The notes beneath the pieces are model-generated. The model searched no databases. It saw only the letters and a list, made by a program, of their open reading frames with translations, and was not told where the DNA came from. Both the position numbers and the translations under genes were made by a program. This document shows, piece after piece, positions 1-8,327 of a DNA stretch of 64,000 nucleotides (position 1 is its first letter; the number at the start of each line of letters is the position of its first letter). Origin of the DNA: JANWWM01 sp046292465. GTDB lineage: Bacteria; Bacteroidota; Chlorobiia; Chlorobiales; Thermochlorobacteraceae. The stretch is taken from NCBI GenBank assembly GCA_046292465.1, contig JBKBRB010000012.1, forward strand, positions 17,755-81,754, given 5' to 3'.

Positions 1-26
1 TTTTAACAAACGAACTCTTTTGAAAC

Positions 27-908
27 ATGAGCGATACCCTCAATGCCGTCCAATTCGCCAAGCAAGCACTTTTGGATAGCGTGGAAAACGAGGCGGAATA
101 CAAGTCGGTTTTGAGCCGTCTTGACGCAAAACAACTCAAAGACCTTCAAAAACAGTATTGGGATTTTTTAATTGAAGAATCTCAAACGACGAAGAAGCCG
201 ATTTCGCGTGGCGACATTCTCGCGTGCTTGGAGCCAACGGCGAAGTATCAACAGCGCGCGCGATGCAAAGAGCCAGAAGGTTATTGCACGATTTCTATGT
301 GTGTGCGCATCAACCCACAGTGTGCTAAAACGCGCATTTCTGAAATTATGCTGGCGATTCGTCCGCTCATCGTTTCATTGCTCAATGAGCGACCGGAATT
401 GCGTCAACATTTCAAGCCGCCTGAAGTTGCACCCGCGCTTTCAGCGCCAATGCCCAACGTATTGAGCGAGCCGACACTTTTAGAAGAAAAACCGCTTGTG
501 AGGCGCGAGCGCGTGCCCGAAGTCATTCCCGACACGGTGCGCCAAAAGTTTCAGAAGTATAAAGAGCATCTTGGCAGAATGATTGAGACCGAAGGGCTGG
601 AACACGCGATTTTAATGAGCGAAGGCGGAACAATTTTAGTTCATGCGTCGTCGAAGCCACACGAGTTGGAAAAACTTTCCGCAACTGTCGGCGACGAAAT
701 TTTTGCCGTTACTGAACAAGGCGAAGCGGCACACTTGCATCATTTGCTAACCGTTACTAAAGAATACAGCGAAGGTGTGGTCGCCATTCGTTCAATTGGC
801 AAAAAACTGTATCTTGTTGGCGTGTCGCGCATCGTGTTGCCTGCCAGAATTCATAGTTTAATAATTAAACTCGGCAACGAACTCTCAGAAGAAGTCTCTA
901 ACACTTAA
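27..908 (+). CDS. Roadblock/LC7-domain protein with cysteine cluster
   Basis: A 293-residue soluble protein. The last ~100 residues (about 190-290) have the alternating beta/alpha pattern of a roadblock/LC7 domain, a fold that usually binds small Ras-like GTPases (MglB type) or other regulators. The N-terminal part is helical and unrecognised, and it carries a group of cysteines (C67, C80, C87, C92, C99) that could bind metal. A proline-rich linker lies around residues 130-165. The ATG at 27 follows an AT-rich leader. The STAS gene starts only 14 bp downstream, so the two are probably co-transcribed and may act in one signalling pathway. No Ras-like GTPase is visible nearby. The domain call is from sequence pattern; the specific role is unknown. 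Confidence 0.6.
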   Translation: MSDTLNAVQFAKQALLDSVENEAEYKSVLSRLDAKQLKDLQKQYWDFLIEESQTTKKPISRGDILACLEPTAKYQQRARCKEPEGYCTISMCVRINPQCAKTRISEIMLAIRPLIVSLLNERPELRQHFKPPEVAPALSAPMPNVLSEPTLLEEKPLVRRERVPEVIPDTVRQKFQKYKEHLGRMIETEGLEHAILMSEGGTILVHASSKPHELEKLSATVGDEIFAVTEQGEAAHLHHLLTVTKEYSEGVVAIRSIGKKLYLVGVSRIVLPARIHSLIIKLGNELSEEVSNT

Positions 909-922
909 TCATCGTATTATCA

Positions 923-1258
923 ATGAAATACACCGAGTCGGAACAAAACGGCGTTGTAATTTTGCACCTTAAAGGAGATTTGCTTGGCGGCAGCGATATT
1001 GCCGAGTTCAAAGAAAAATTGAAATCGCTTCTCGATGCGGGCAAGAAAAACATTCTCATCGATATGAGCGATGTTACATATGTTAATTCCTCGGGCATTG
1101 GCATGTTGATTGCGGGCATGACAACGGTTGTGCAAGCGGGCGGAAAGTTCAAAATTTGCAACATTGAAAAAAACATCAAGAACGTCTTCGTCATCACCAA
1201 CCTCGTCAAGGTCTTCGACACGTTCAACACGGTCGATGAAGCGATTGCGACCTTTTAG
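923..1258 (+). CDS. STAS-domain anti-sigma factor antagonist
   Basis: A 111-residue single-domain protein of the SpoIIAA/RsbV type. It shows the typical core: a beta strand ending in a G-D-L motif, then LIDMSDVTYVNSSGIGMLI. Ser56 or Ser57 is the expected phosphorylation site, and the usual Asp before it is Asn. Family members bind an anti-sigma kinase when unphosphorylated and release the sigma factor or another partner. No RsbW-like kinase sits next to it, but the GHKL-type SiaB-like protein at 5971-6519 is a possible partner in the same region. It probably forms an operon with the roadblock gene just upstream. Family call is firm; partner is inference. Confidence 0.85.
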   Translation: MKYTESEQNGVVILHLKGDLLGGSDIAEFKEKLKSLLDAGKKNILIDMSDVTYVNSSGIGMLIAGMTTVVQAGGKFKICNIEKNIKNVFVITNLVKVFDTFNTVDEAIATF

Positions 1259-1361
1259 CGATTTGCACGCATCGTCAATCCTAAAAAGACGTAAGGCACG
1301 GAGCGAGACAATTGGCGTCCCCCGTTCAAAGTTTATTTGACAACCTTAACTTTTTACTGCA

Positions 1362-2672
1362 TTGACACACGTAATTAAACAGATAGGCTCTACGGAGCAA
1401 GAAATGACGCTCACGCTTGAGCCGTCAGAGTATCAACCGAAGCTCGACGAAAACTATAAACTCGCACAAGCCAACGTTCAAGTCAAAGGCTTTCGCAAAG
1501 GCAAAGTGCCGATGCACATGGTCAAACGCCTTGTTGGCAAAGAAATTGAGTCCGAAACCGTTGAAACGCTGGCGAGTGAAATGTTCTCAAAAGTTGCAGC
1601 GGAGCAAAAGTTGAAACTCGTCGGACGCGCGCGCATTCGCCACTTCGAATTCACCGACGATAAACTGCTGAACATCTACTTGATGTATGAAGTCCAACCC
1701 GAATTTGACCTCGCGCCTTACAAAGACTACGCGTTCAAGAAGGCGGAGTATCAAATTACACCAGAAGACATTGAGCGCGAAGTAAAAAACATTTTGAGAG
1801 AACAAGGCGTGTGGATGAGTAAAGACGGCGAAGCGACGGAAGACGATTTAGTCGTTGCCGATTCGCAAGAGTTGGACGCAAACGGTATGCCGATTATCGG
1901 AAGACGGTTTGAAAATCAAGAGATTGTGCTACGAATGATTCGCAAGGAATCCCCCTTGCGTGCAGCACTAACGGGCGTGAAAGCAGGAGACGAGCGCATT
2001 GTTGAACTCAAATCCAACGACGCCAATCAGCCAAACGTGTCTAAACAATACAAGTTCTACATCAAAGAAGTCAAGCAATTAGACCTGCCCGAGCTCACCG
2101 ACGACCTTGCCAAAGAACTCACCCAAGGGCATCTGCAAACCGCAGCAGAGTTCAGAGCCGATATTGAGTCGCGCCTTAAAGCCACCTTCAAACGCAAAGC
2201 CGAAGAGGATTTGCTCGAAGAAATTGCTAAAAAATTTATTGAGGACAATCCCATTGAAGTGCCACAAACCATGATTCGCTCCTTTGAGGATATGATCATT
2301 GAAAATGCAGCGCGGCAACTCGGCGGAAAATTCCCGAAAGGCTTCGATATACAAGCCTTCCGACGTGAAATCAGCCAGAATGCGAAACGCCAAGCACAGT
2401 GGGCGCTTATTCGCCACAAACTCGCCGAAGTTATCGGCATTAAAATCGACGAGCAAAGCATACGCGACATCGCCGAAGCCGACGCCAAAGAAATGGGCAT
2501 CGACAACCCCGACCAAGTGCTTCAAGCCTATCTCAAAGAAGACATGCAGAACTACATCATTGAGCGTGCAATGCGAGAAAAACTTTTTGCCTACCTTACC
2601 TCGACTTTGAAAATTACACCTGAACCCAAGCGTATTTCTGACACGATGATGAGCGAAGAAGTTGTCAGCTAA
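1362..2672 (+). CDS. tig: Trigger factor (ribosome-associated chaperone)
   Basis: A 436-residue trigger factor. The N-terminal ribosome-binding domain holds the signature loop as GFRKGKVPMHMVKR around residues 43-57, which docks at the ribosome exit tunnel. A degenerate FKBP-like domain follows (about 150-240), then the long helical C-terminal chaperone domain. Length matches the family. The best start is TTG at 1362, because family alignment begins almost at this residue and no upstream ATG is in frame close by. The gene stands alone, without the clpP/clpX partners common elsewhere, and ends at a strong terminator shared with the convergent meaB. Confidence 0.95.
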   Translation: MTHVIKQIGSTEQEMTLTLEPSEYQPKLDENYKLAQANVQVKGFRKGKVPMHMVKRLVGKEIESETVETLASEMFSKVAAEQKLKLVGRARIRHFEFTDDKLLNIYLMYEVQPEFDLAPYKDYAFKKAEYQITPEDIEREVKNILREQGVWMSKDGEATEDDLVVADSQELDANGMPIIGRRFENQEIVLRMIRKESPLRAALTGVKAGDERIVELKSNDANQPNVSKQYKFYIKEVKQLDLPELTDDLAKELTQGHLQTAAEFRADIESRLKATFKRKAEEDLLEEIAKKFIEDNPIEVPQTMIRSFEDMIIENAARQLGGKFPKGFDIQAFRREISQNAKRQAQWALIRHKLAEVIGIKIDEQSIRDIAEADAKEMGIDNPDQVLQAYLKEDMQNYIIERAMREKLFAYLTSTLKITPEPKRISDTMMSEEVVS

Positions 2673-2694
2673 CTCAACAGCCACAAGAAATCAT

Positions 2695-2725
2695 AAGGCA
2701 ATGTGTATGGCTCACATTGCCTTTT
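2695..2725. terminator. Bidirectional intrinsic terminator, tig/meaB
   Basis: An 11-bp inverted repeat (AAGGCAATGTG / CACATTGCCTT) with a 7-nt loop is flanked by A and T tracts on both sides. It lies between the ends of the convergent tig and meaB genes and can serve both. Confidence 0.85.
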
Positions 2726-2730
2726 CCGTT

Positions 2731-3768
2731 TCACTCGTTAGACGCCAACGATTGTGAGTAAAAAGTTTTGAGCAAATCTTTGGCAGCGCGAAACGGACTT
2801 AACTCACCTTTGCGCACCGCGCTTTCTAACTCATGCAATCTCGATTTAATCTGTTCAGAGTTGTAAAAGCGCAGTAAGAGTTCATATTCCAGCGTCTGAC
2901 GAAGCCAATACGCCGCTTGTGTTTCGCGCTTTCGCTCCATCCACCCATTTTCCATCATTTTCTTTTCAAAGTCAAAAATGATGTCGCGCACTTCTAAAAT
3001 GCCGTCGCCGGTTAATGCCGAGCAGGTCAGCGTTTTCGGAATCCAACCATTTGGATTAGGCGGAAACAGATGCAGGGCTTGTTGGTATTCTTGTTGGGCG
3101 AGTTTGGCTTTGGTGAGGTTTGCGCCATCGGCTTTGTTGATGGCAATTAAATCAGCCATTTCCATAATGCCGCGCTTAATCCCTTGCAATTCGTCGCCCG
3201 CACCTGCAAGCATGAGCAAGAGGAAAAAGTCGGTCATGGAATGAACGGCAACTTCGGACTGCCCGACGCCGACCGTTTCAACAATCACCGCATTGTAGCC
3301 TGCCGCTTCGCACAGGAGCATCGCTTCGCGCGTTTTAGGTGCAATGCCCCCCAGCGAGCCCGACGATGGCGACGGACGAATAAATGCCTGCTCATGCGTT
3401 GAGAGTTTTTCCATTCGAGTTTTATCGCCTAAAATGCTTCCGCGCGATTTTTCGCTTGTTGGGTCAATGGCTAACACTGCCACGCGCCGCCCTGCTTCAA
3501 TGAGCGACAGTCCAAAGGCTTCAATGAATGTGCTTTTGCCCACGCCCGGCACGCCCGTAATCCCAATGCGAATCGACTTGCCGCTATGCTTCAAACACGT
3601 CCCAACAACTTCTTCGGCAATCGCTTGATGCTCAGCACGATGGCTCTCTACAAGCGTAATTGCGCGCGAGAGCACGGTCCGATTCCCGTTCAAAATGCCT
3701 TCCACATACTCCGACGGTGAGAGGAGCGGTTTTCGCTTGGCAACAAATGACGATTGAGGTTCTGACAC
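2731..3768 (-). CDS. meaB: Methylmalonyl-CoA mutase-associated GTPase MeaB
   Basis: A 345-residue G3E-type GTPase of the MeaB/ArgK family, which loads and protects the adenosylcobalamin cofactor of methylmalonyl-CoA mutase. The P-loop GVPGVGKST is at about residues 72-80, the Walker-B/switch region contains ETVGVGQSEV, and the guanine-specificity motif is NKAD. Family members typically sit next to mutase genes, but none is present here, so the mutase must be elsewhere. The listed start is GTG, and no better ATG is evident. Its presence implies B12-dependent propionate/succinyl-CoA metabolism. Confidence 0.93.
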   Translation of the reverse strand: MSEPQSSFVAKRKPLLSPSEYVEGILNGNRTVLSRAITLVESHRAEHQAIAEEVVGTCLKHSGKSIRIGITGVPGVGKSTFIEAFGLSLIEAGRRVAVLAIDPTSEKSRGSILGDKTRMEKLSTHEQAFIRPSPSSGSLGGIAPKTREAMLLCEAAGYNAVIVETVGVGQSEVAVHSMTDFFLLLMLAGAGDELQGIKRGIMEMADLIAINKADGANLTKAKLAQQEYQQALHLFPPNPNGWIPKTLTCSALTGDGILEVRDIIFDFEKKMMENGWMERKRETQAAYWLRQTLEYELLLRFYNSEQIKSRLHELESAVRKGELSPFRAAKDLLKTFYSQSLASNE

Positions 3769-3934
3769 TGCAAATGTTTGTTTGAGATTCTTTCGTCGAA
3801 GTTACCGCTTTTTGAGAGAGATATTCAACCAACGAAATGAATAGTGAAGAATGAACAATGAAAAGTTGCTTTGCGATGGATTCTTTGCGCCGCTCGGTGT
3901 GGCGCAGAAGGGCGATGAACGAATGAAGGAGCAA

Positions 3935-4435
3935 TTACTCGATGAACACGTCGCCGTAGGTGATGATGTTTCCAGCAACGTCAATAACGCGCACGCGGAA
4001 GAGCCGTCCGCGCAGGTCGGCGAGGTTGCGGTTCGGGGAGATTTTCACGAGGTCAATCAGGTAATTTTTCGCGCCGAAGTTCGGCACATTCACATCGGTC
4101 TCGAGAATGACGGGATAATTGACGGGAAAGCCGTCGCGCGTGATGCCGAGAAAATCAAGTCGCGGAAATCCGACCGTCGAGGAAAATTGCATGGTCAGTT
4201 GCACTTGCCCGTTGCGCGTTGGATTGGGAAACGCGACTTGGGAAATTTGCACTTCGCCCGCAAAGCGTGCAGCGATGCGCCAATCGTTCGGGTCTTCGCT
4301 TAAAATCTGTCCGTTTTGATTGGTGCGCGTGAAGTTTTCGATTGGGTCATCTTCGGTATCTGGCTCTCCGCAAGAAAACAGCATGAGCAAACCAAGAAGC
4401 ATAATCCCTTTTGAGAAAAGGCGATAAACGGTCAT
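3935..4435 (-). CDS. Small lipoprotein of unknown function
   Basis: A 166-residue protein with an N-terminal hydrophobic segment followed by a lipobox (LMLFSC, Cys22), so it is predicted to be a lipid-anchored envelope protein. The mature part is beta-rich and contains FPNPTRNGQV, resembling the FPNP start of type IX secretion C-terminal domains, but the rest of that domain is not convincing. Its ATG overlaps the TGA of the upstream histidine kinase gene (ATGA, 4433-4435), indicating translational coupling. It could be an envelope partner of that kinase. No family is recognised. Confidence 0.6.
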   Translation of the reverse strand: MTVYRLFSKGIMLLGLLMLFSCGEPDTEDDPIENFTRTNQNGQILSEDPNDWRIAARFAGEVQISQVAFPNPTRNGQVQLTMQFSSTVGFPRLDFLGITRDGFPVNYPVILETDVNVPNFGAKNYLIDLVKISPNRNLADLRGRLFRVRVIDVAGNIITYGDVFIE

Positions 4436-5496
4436 TCGGATTCAGATGTGCTTTTAGGCAAGATGGGCAACTCGACGATAAATGTCGCCCCTTTCTCTTT
4501 TCCCTCCGACTCTGCCCACAATTTTCCGTTGTGCAGTTCAACAAGTTGTTTAGCAATAGAAAGTCCCAACCCTGTTGAGGATTCGCCGCCGGTGGGTCTT
4601 GCCGACAGGCGTTGAAAGCGTCCGAATAGTTTCTTCATATCGTCTTCGGTTAGCCCTTGCCCTTCGTCGCGCACCGTAAATCGAATAACGGGCAGTTGCT
4701 CATCGCTCGATAGCGTGCGAAAGATGCGAATCCAAATTGTCTTACCGATTGCGCTGTATTTAATGGCGTTGCTCACAAGGTTATCGAAGACTTCGCGAAT
4801 GCGCTCGGCATCAACTTCGGCAATGCAGTCGGGTTCGGCGTGGAAGTCAATGCGCTGTTCTTTTTGGTTGGCTTGTTGAAGATTAGCGGCAAGCACGAAG
4901 GAAGCAAGTTCGCCGAGACTGCATGGAAAGCGATGGAGCGTGAGTTTACCTGCATCAATCGCCGTCGTGTTTAGAAGTTCATTGATGAGTTTGAACATGC
5001 GTTGCGCGGCGTTCTGAATCGTCGTGGCATACTTTTGCATATCGGCAGGTCTTTCCGCACATTCTTGTATTAAGGAAGCAAATCCGATGATCGATTGAAG
5101 CGGATTTTTGAGGTCGTGTGCGGCGATAGAGAGCAGTTCGGTTTTGAATCGGCTAGCTTCTTCGGCACGGCGTTTTTCGGCTTCGGCGATGCTGAGGGCA
5201 CGGGCGAGTTCGGCGTTGAGCGCGTTCAGGGCTTCTTGGGTGCGGCGCAATTTGAGCTGCGTGCTATCGCTGATGCGCGTAATTTTCGCCGTTTGTTGAA
5301 GCAGTTTCTCGTAGTGTTCAATGAGCGTCTCGTATTCGTTTTGAAGGTCTTTTTTGGAAATGGAAGCCTGTGAGGCGATTGCCCGCGCTCGTTTGGCAAA
5401 TTCCATTTCGGCTTGAAAGACGCTTTCGGCGTCTCGCTCGCTGATTTTCTTTTCTCGCTGAGATTTCGGCAAGGCTTCGCTTGGTTTTATTGTCAT
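4432..5496 (-). CDS. Soluble sensor-less histidine kinase
   Basis: A 354-residue kinase. Residues ~25-115 form a long coiled coil. The HisKA dimerisation domain follows with phospho-acceptor His127 in AAHDLKNPLQS, then a HATPase domain with N box (NLVSNAIKYS), G1 (DEGQGL), F box (FGRFQRL) and G2 (GLGLSI). There is no transmembrane or sensor domain, so input must come through the coiled coil or a partner. It is downstream of siaB and siaC and coupled to a lipoprotein gene. The catalytic part is nearly the same as that of the TPR kinase at 8328-10397. No response regulator is adjacent. Confidence 0.88.
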   Translation of the reverse strand: MTIKPSEALPKSQREKKISERDAESVFQAEMEFAKRARAIASQASISKKDLQNEYETLIEHYEKLLQQTAKITRISDSTQLKLRRTQEALNALNAELARALSIAEAEKRRAEEASRFKTELLSIAAHDLKNPLQSIIGFASLIQECAERPADMQKYATTIQNAAQRMFKLINELLNTTAIDAGKLTLHRFPCSLGELASFVLAANLQQANQKEQRIDFHAEPDCIAEVDAERIREVFDNLVSNAIKYSAIGKTIWIRIFRTLSSDEQLPVIRFTVRDEGQGLTEDDMKKLFGRFQRLSARPTGGESSTGLGLSIAKQLVELHNGKLWAESEGKEKGATFIVELPILPKSTSESE

Positions 5497-5502
5497 TCAT
5501 CG

Positions 5503-5537
5503 CAAGAGGCATACTTTTTCAGACCGTGTGCCTCTTG
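5503..5537. other. Intergenic stem-loop between siaC and kinase gene
   Basis: A 12-bp inverted repeat, CAAGAGGCATAC / GTGTGCCTCTTG with one wobble position, and an 11-nt loop lies just upstream of the kinase start. There is no following T tract on the minus strand, so it is more likely an attenuator, processing site or translation-control hairpin than a full terminator. Confidence 0.5.
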
Positions 5538-5570
5538 TTACTTGGCGTTATTTTCATCAATACGATTTCA

Positions 5571-5945
5571 TCAATACGCTACAAGGCTAAACGGAAGATT
5601 AATGTCTTGCGCAAATTCTTCGCCGCTTTCCTGCATGTCTTCGTCGTCTTGTCGGTAATGCCATATCACTTCAATTTTTCTGCCTTTGGCATGTGCGGAT
5701 TCCAAAAGGCTGAGCATATCTAAAATGCACTTTGAAGTGCTAGTGTTGAAGTAAGAGAATTTAAAGTTCATCACAATCGGTTGTGTGGATTCAGAAAGAT
5801 ATTGATTGAGCCAATCGAGAACTTGCTGATAAAACTGCATGGCAGAGTCGGGATAGGATTCTCCCGTGATATTGAGCACGCCAGTTTGTACGTCAAAGTT
5901 AATGCTGGGCGTGGTTTTCGTCTCGGCAATCGTGAGATTGGTCAT
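5571..5945 (-). CDS. siaC: SiaC-family regulatory phosphoprotein (DUF1987)
   Basis: A 124-residue protein of the DUF1987/SiaC family. In Pseudomonas aeruginosa SiaC is phosphorylated by the kinase SiaB and, when unphosphorylated, activates the diguanylate cyclase SiaD. The family signature is present: N-terminal GVLNITGESYPD, and the phospho-site region FSYFNTSTSK around residues 64-73, whose Thr matches the residue phosphorylated in the founding member. The gene lies 25 bp downstream of the siaB-like gene, the expected kinase partner. No SiaD-type cyclase or SiaA phosphatase is nearby, and a histidine kinase occupies the downstream position. The symbol is used by family similarity. Confidence 0.8.
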   Translation of the reverse strand: MTNLTIAETKTTPSINFDVQTGVLNITGESYPDSAMQFYQQVLDWLNQYLSESTQPIVMNFKFSYFNTSTSKCILDMLSLLESAHAKGRKIEVIWHYRQDDEDMQESGEEFAQDINLPFSLVAY

Positions 5946-5970
5946 AAAAATTTTGAATCGAGTTTGAGGT

Positions 5971-6519
5971 TTATTTAGCAGTCTTGCAGATGCTGACGTT
6001 TAGGGTGAAAAACGACTTATCGTCCGTGAGCGGTTGCAGGCTGAACTCCAATGGTTTATCGGATTTTCGCGCCATGTCGATGAGCCCCAGTCCGGCGCCC
6101 TTGCTTCCTTCGGGCGGCATTTGCTTACGGCGTTCTTGGTAGAGTTTCTTTAACTTGTCTTTCGTGAGCGCGTTGAGGTAGCGACAATGGGCTTCCAAAC
6201 GCTCGGCATCGGCGTTGGTTACCGCATTTCCGGAACTGATGGAATACATTTCTTCTTGCTCGCTAATAACAATAACGCCAACCCCAACTTCCTTGCCAAT
6301 GTGTTGCAGCAAATCTTTTTCTGCCGAGTAGTGCAAGATGTTTTGCGCCATTTCCACGAACACGGCGAAAATGCGTTGGATTTTGTCGTCGTGTCGGAGT
6401 TGGTTGCGGACCAGCGAACCCAATTCAACTAAGAGTTCTTGTGAAATCGCGCCTTTGAACGTCATCAAAATGCGCGACTTGTTCATGTCGTTGTAGTATT
6501 TGAGCAAGTCAAAGGACAT
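5971..6519 (-). CDS. siaB: SiaB-family protein kinase (GHKL fold)
   Basis: A 182-residue protein with the GHKL ATPase pattern: an N-box-like EMAQNILHYSAEK around residues 52-64 and a glycine-rich GSKGAGLGLIDMARKS near residues 138-153. Length and organisation match the SiaB/DUF6272 family, which phosphorylates SiaC-type substrates. It is the first gene of a minus-strand run siaB-siaC-kinase-lipoprotein. The start ATG at 6519 lies next to an AT-rich divergent promoter region with an inverted repeat (6531-6554). The kinase role is established for the family; the output here is unknown. Confidence 0.78.
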   Translation of the reverse strand: MSFDLLKYYNDMNKSRILMTFKGAISQELLVELGSLVRNQLRHDDKIQRIFAVFVEMAQNILHYSAEKDLLQHIGKEVGVGVIVISEQEEMYSISSGNAVTNADAERLEAHCRYLNALTKDKLKKLYQERRKQMPPEGSKGAGLGLIDMARKSDKPLEFSLQPLTDDKSFFTLNVSICKTAK

Positions 6520-6530
6520 CGTTATCCGAG

Positions 6531-6554
6531 AAACATTTTTGAAAATAAATGTTT
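6531..6554. promoter_or_regulatory. Inverted repeat in siaB upstream region
   Basis: AAACATTT and AAATGTTT are separated by 8 nt, just upstream of the siaB start and within the divergent intergenic space. Possible operator for a dimeric regulator; A+T-rich palindromes can also arise by chance. Confidence 0.3.
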
Positions 6555-6678
6555 GAAATTACGTTTTTCAACTGACTTTTGCGGGAAGAAATAAAACCGC
6601 ATGGAGTCGAGAATTTTTTGCACCTTGCTTTCTAAAAGTCGTGCGAATTGTTTTTGCTGCAATCTTTCCGTTTTTGTT

Positions 6679-7779
6679 ATGAGTGAGACGCCAAACGCCT
6701 CGTCGGAGCAATCTTCAAATCAATCCAATCTTCCGCCAGAGCAACTTCCTGATTTGCCGGTTGGCAGTGATGCTTCGGGCGGAATTTTTCCGAATCGGAA
6801 TCGCGGATGCGCTATTACGTTTGTTGTAATTGTCGTTCTCTTTTTTGGGTGGCTCGCGCTTCTTGTCAATCTACCGGCTTCGCGCCCTGATTCTGAACCG
6901 CTATCCCCGTATTTGCAAAAAAAGTTCGACGCCTTGCCGCTCGGCGCAAATGTGATTGCGTTTATCAACCTTCACGCCATTCGCCAAACCGATTTTTGGA
7001 ACACGTTTCTTCCCGACAGCATCAAAACCAAACCGCTTGTTTCCGATTCAAGCACGGTTGGCAAATTGATGCGCCTCGCCGATTTCAATCTCACGCGCGA
7101 CACTGATACGCTCATCTACGCTGCTGTCAATCGGCTCGATGCGCCTGAACTGACCTTCGCCGTCCTTCTCGCTTCTTTCGACACGGCAAAAGTTTTCAGA
7201 GGGTTGTCGCTCTTTGCCAAAGAACGTAAATCCATTTCGCCGATGCACACTGCATTTCGCCTTGACGAACAGCAATGGATGAGTTTCATTTCGGCAACGG
7301 AACTTGTCATTGCAAACGATGTGAGTTTGATTGAGCGATATATCGCGCCACAAGAAAGTTTCTTTGCCGCCGATACCGTTATGAAGCCGCTTCTTGATGA
7401 AGTGCGCTATAAGTCGCAGTTGTGGTTGGCTCTTGGCTCAACGCGCTGGGCGATGGAAGCCTTGCGCGGCTTAACTGCATCGAGCGAGGGGCTTTCCGAA
7501 TCAGGCAACATCAGCAAGATTGAGCGGCTCACCCTTTGCACGCAATTCTCTGACGGAGTTGCCGTCGAGACCGTTTGGCACTACGACTCACGCACGAGCG
7601 CGTTTTTTGCGGGGGGATTAATTCGACTTGCCGCATGGGTTTCAAAGCAGTTTAGCCAACGGCAAAGCCAAGCCATCAAGAAGATTCTGGCTGAATTGAA
7701 AATTACGCAAAATTTAGAAACGCTGATTTTCGAAGCCGATATTGAGCGCACCTTGCTCAATGAACTGCGAAGCAATTAG
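6679..7779 (+). CDS. Membrane-anchored protein of unknown function
   Basis: A 366-residue protein if started at ATG 6679 (MSETPNASS); upstream in-frame codons give an implausible cysteine-rich leader. A Ser/Gln/Pro-rich N-terminus is followed by one hydrophobic segment (CAITFVVIVVLFFGWLALLV, about residues 42-61), then a ~300-residue domain likely outside the cytoplasm. The domain starts with LPLGANVIAFINLHAIRQTDFW, a pattern seen in DUF3352-like envelope proteins, but I cannot assign it confidently. It is transcribed divergently from siaB and converges on ridA. Confidence 0.55.
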   Translation: MSETPNASSEQSSNQSNLPPEQLPDLPVGSDASGGIFPNRNRGCAITFVVIVVLFFGWLALLVNLPASRPDSEPLSPYLQKKFDALPLGANVIAFINLHAIRQTDFWNTFLPDSIKTKPLVSDSSTVGKLMRLADFNLTRDTDTLIYAAVNRLDAPELTFAVLLASFDTAKVFRGLSLFAKERKSISPMHTAFRLDEQQWMSFISATELVIANDVSLIERYIAPQESFFAADTVMKPLLDEVRYKSQLWLALGSTRWAMEALRGLTASSEGLSESGNISKIERLTLCTQFSDGVAVETVWHYDSRTSAFFAGGLIRLAAWVSKQFSQRQSQAIKKILAELKITQNLETLIFEADIERTLLNELRSN

Positions 7780-7801
7780 GTCTGCACAAATAAGCCTTGT
7801 G

Positions 7802-8269
7802 TTAAACCTTAATGCTAGCAATCACTTCTACCTCGACGCTCGCTGAGAGTGGCAGTTCGGCAACGCCTACCGCACTGCGCGCGTGCCGTCCATTTTCACC
7901 AAAGACTTCCTGAAAAAACTCTGACGCGCCATTGGCGACAAATGGCTGTTCTGAAAATCCGCTTTCGCTGGCGACGAAGACCGTTACCTTCACGATGCGC
8001 TCAATTTTTTCAACGTCGCCCGCGCATGCCGCTATCGCTGCAAGCGCATTGATGGCACATTGCCGAGCCGCCATTTTCGCCTCTTCTTTTGTAACCGCAC
8101 GCCCAACCTTGCCCTTTCCGCCTGAGACGAGCACGCCATCGGCGAGCGGCAACTGCCCCGACGAATAAATCAAATTTCCAAGTTGAACCGCAGGAAGATA
8201 TGCCGCCAGCGGCTTCGGCGGCACAGGCAACACCACGCCAAGCGCGGCGAGCGTTTCTTTTATTGACAT
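7802..8269 (-). CDS. RidA/YjgF-family enamine/imine deaminase
   Basis: About 155 residues from ATG 8269 (MSIKETLAALG). The sequence shows the RidA fold signature: LIYSSGQLPLADG near the N-terminus, GRHARSAVGVAELPLSASVEVEVIA at the C-terminus, and the conserved Arg that binds the substrate carboxylate. RidA proteins hydrolyse reactive enamine/imine intermediates released by PLP enzymes. The insert and overall length fit the longer subgroup (~150 aa). It lies downstream of the TPR kinase on the same strand but is separated by a probable terminator, so it may have its own promoter. Confidence 0.88.
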   Translation of the reverse strand: MSIKETLAALGVVLPVPPKPLAAYLPAVQLGNLIYSSGQLPLADGVLVSGGKGKVGRAVTKEEAKMAARQCAINALAAIAACAGDVEKIERIVKVTVFVASESGFSEQPFVANGASEFFQEVFGENGRHARSAVGVAELPLSASVEVEVIASIKV

Positions 8270-8301
8270 GTTAGAATCCTTGTTTGAAAAAGCCTGACAT
8301 A

Positions 8302-8327
8302 AAAAACTAAACACGCATCAAGTGTTT
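8302..8327 (-). terminator. Probable intrinsic terminator of the TPR kinase gene
   Basis: On the minus strand AAACAC / GTGTTT form a 6-bp stem with a 7-nt loop directly after the kinase stop codon, followed by AGTTTTTTA. The stem is short, so strength is uncertain. Confidence 0.5.

Noticed and set aside
6601..6678. Upstream start for the membrane protein
   Set aside because: Gives a cysteine-rich leader with no signal peptide; ATG 6679 begins a credible N-terminus.
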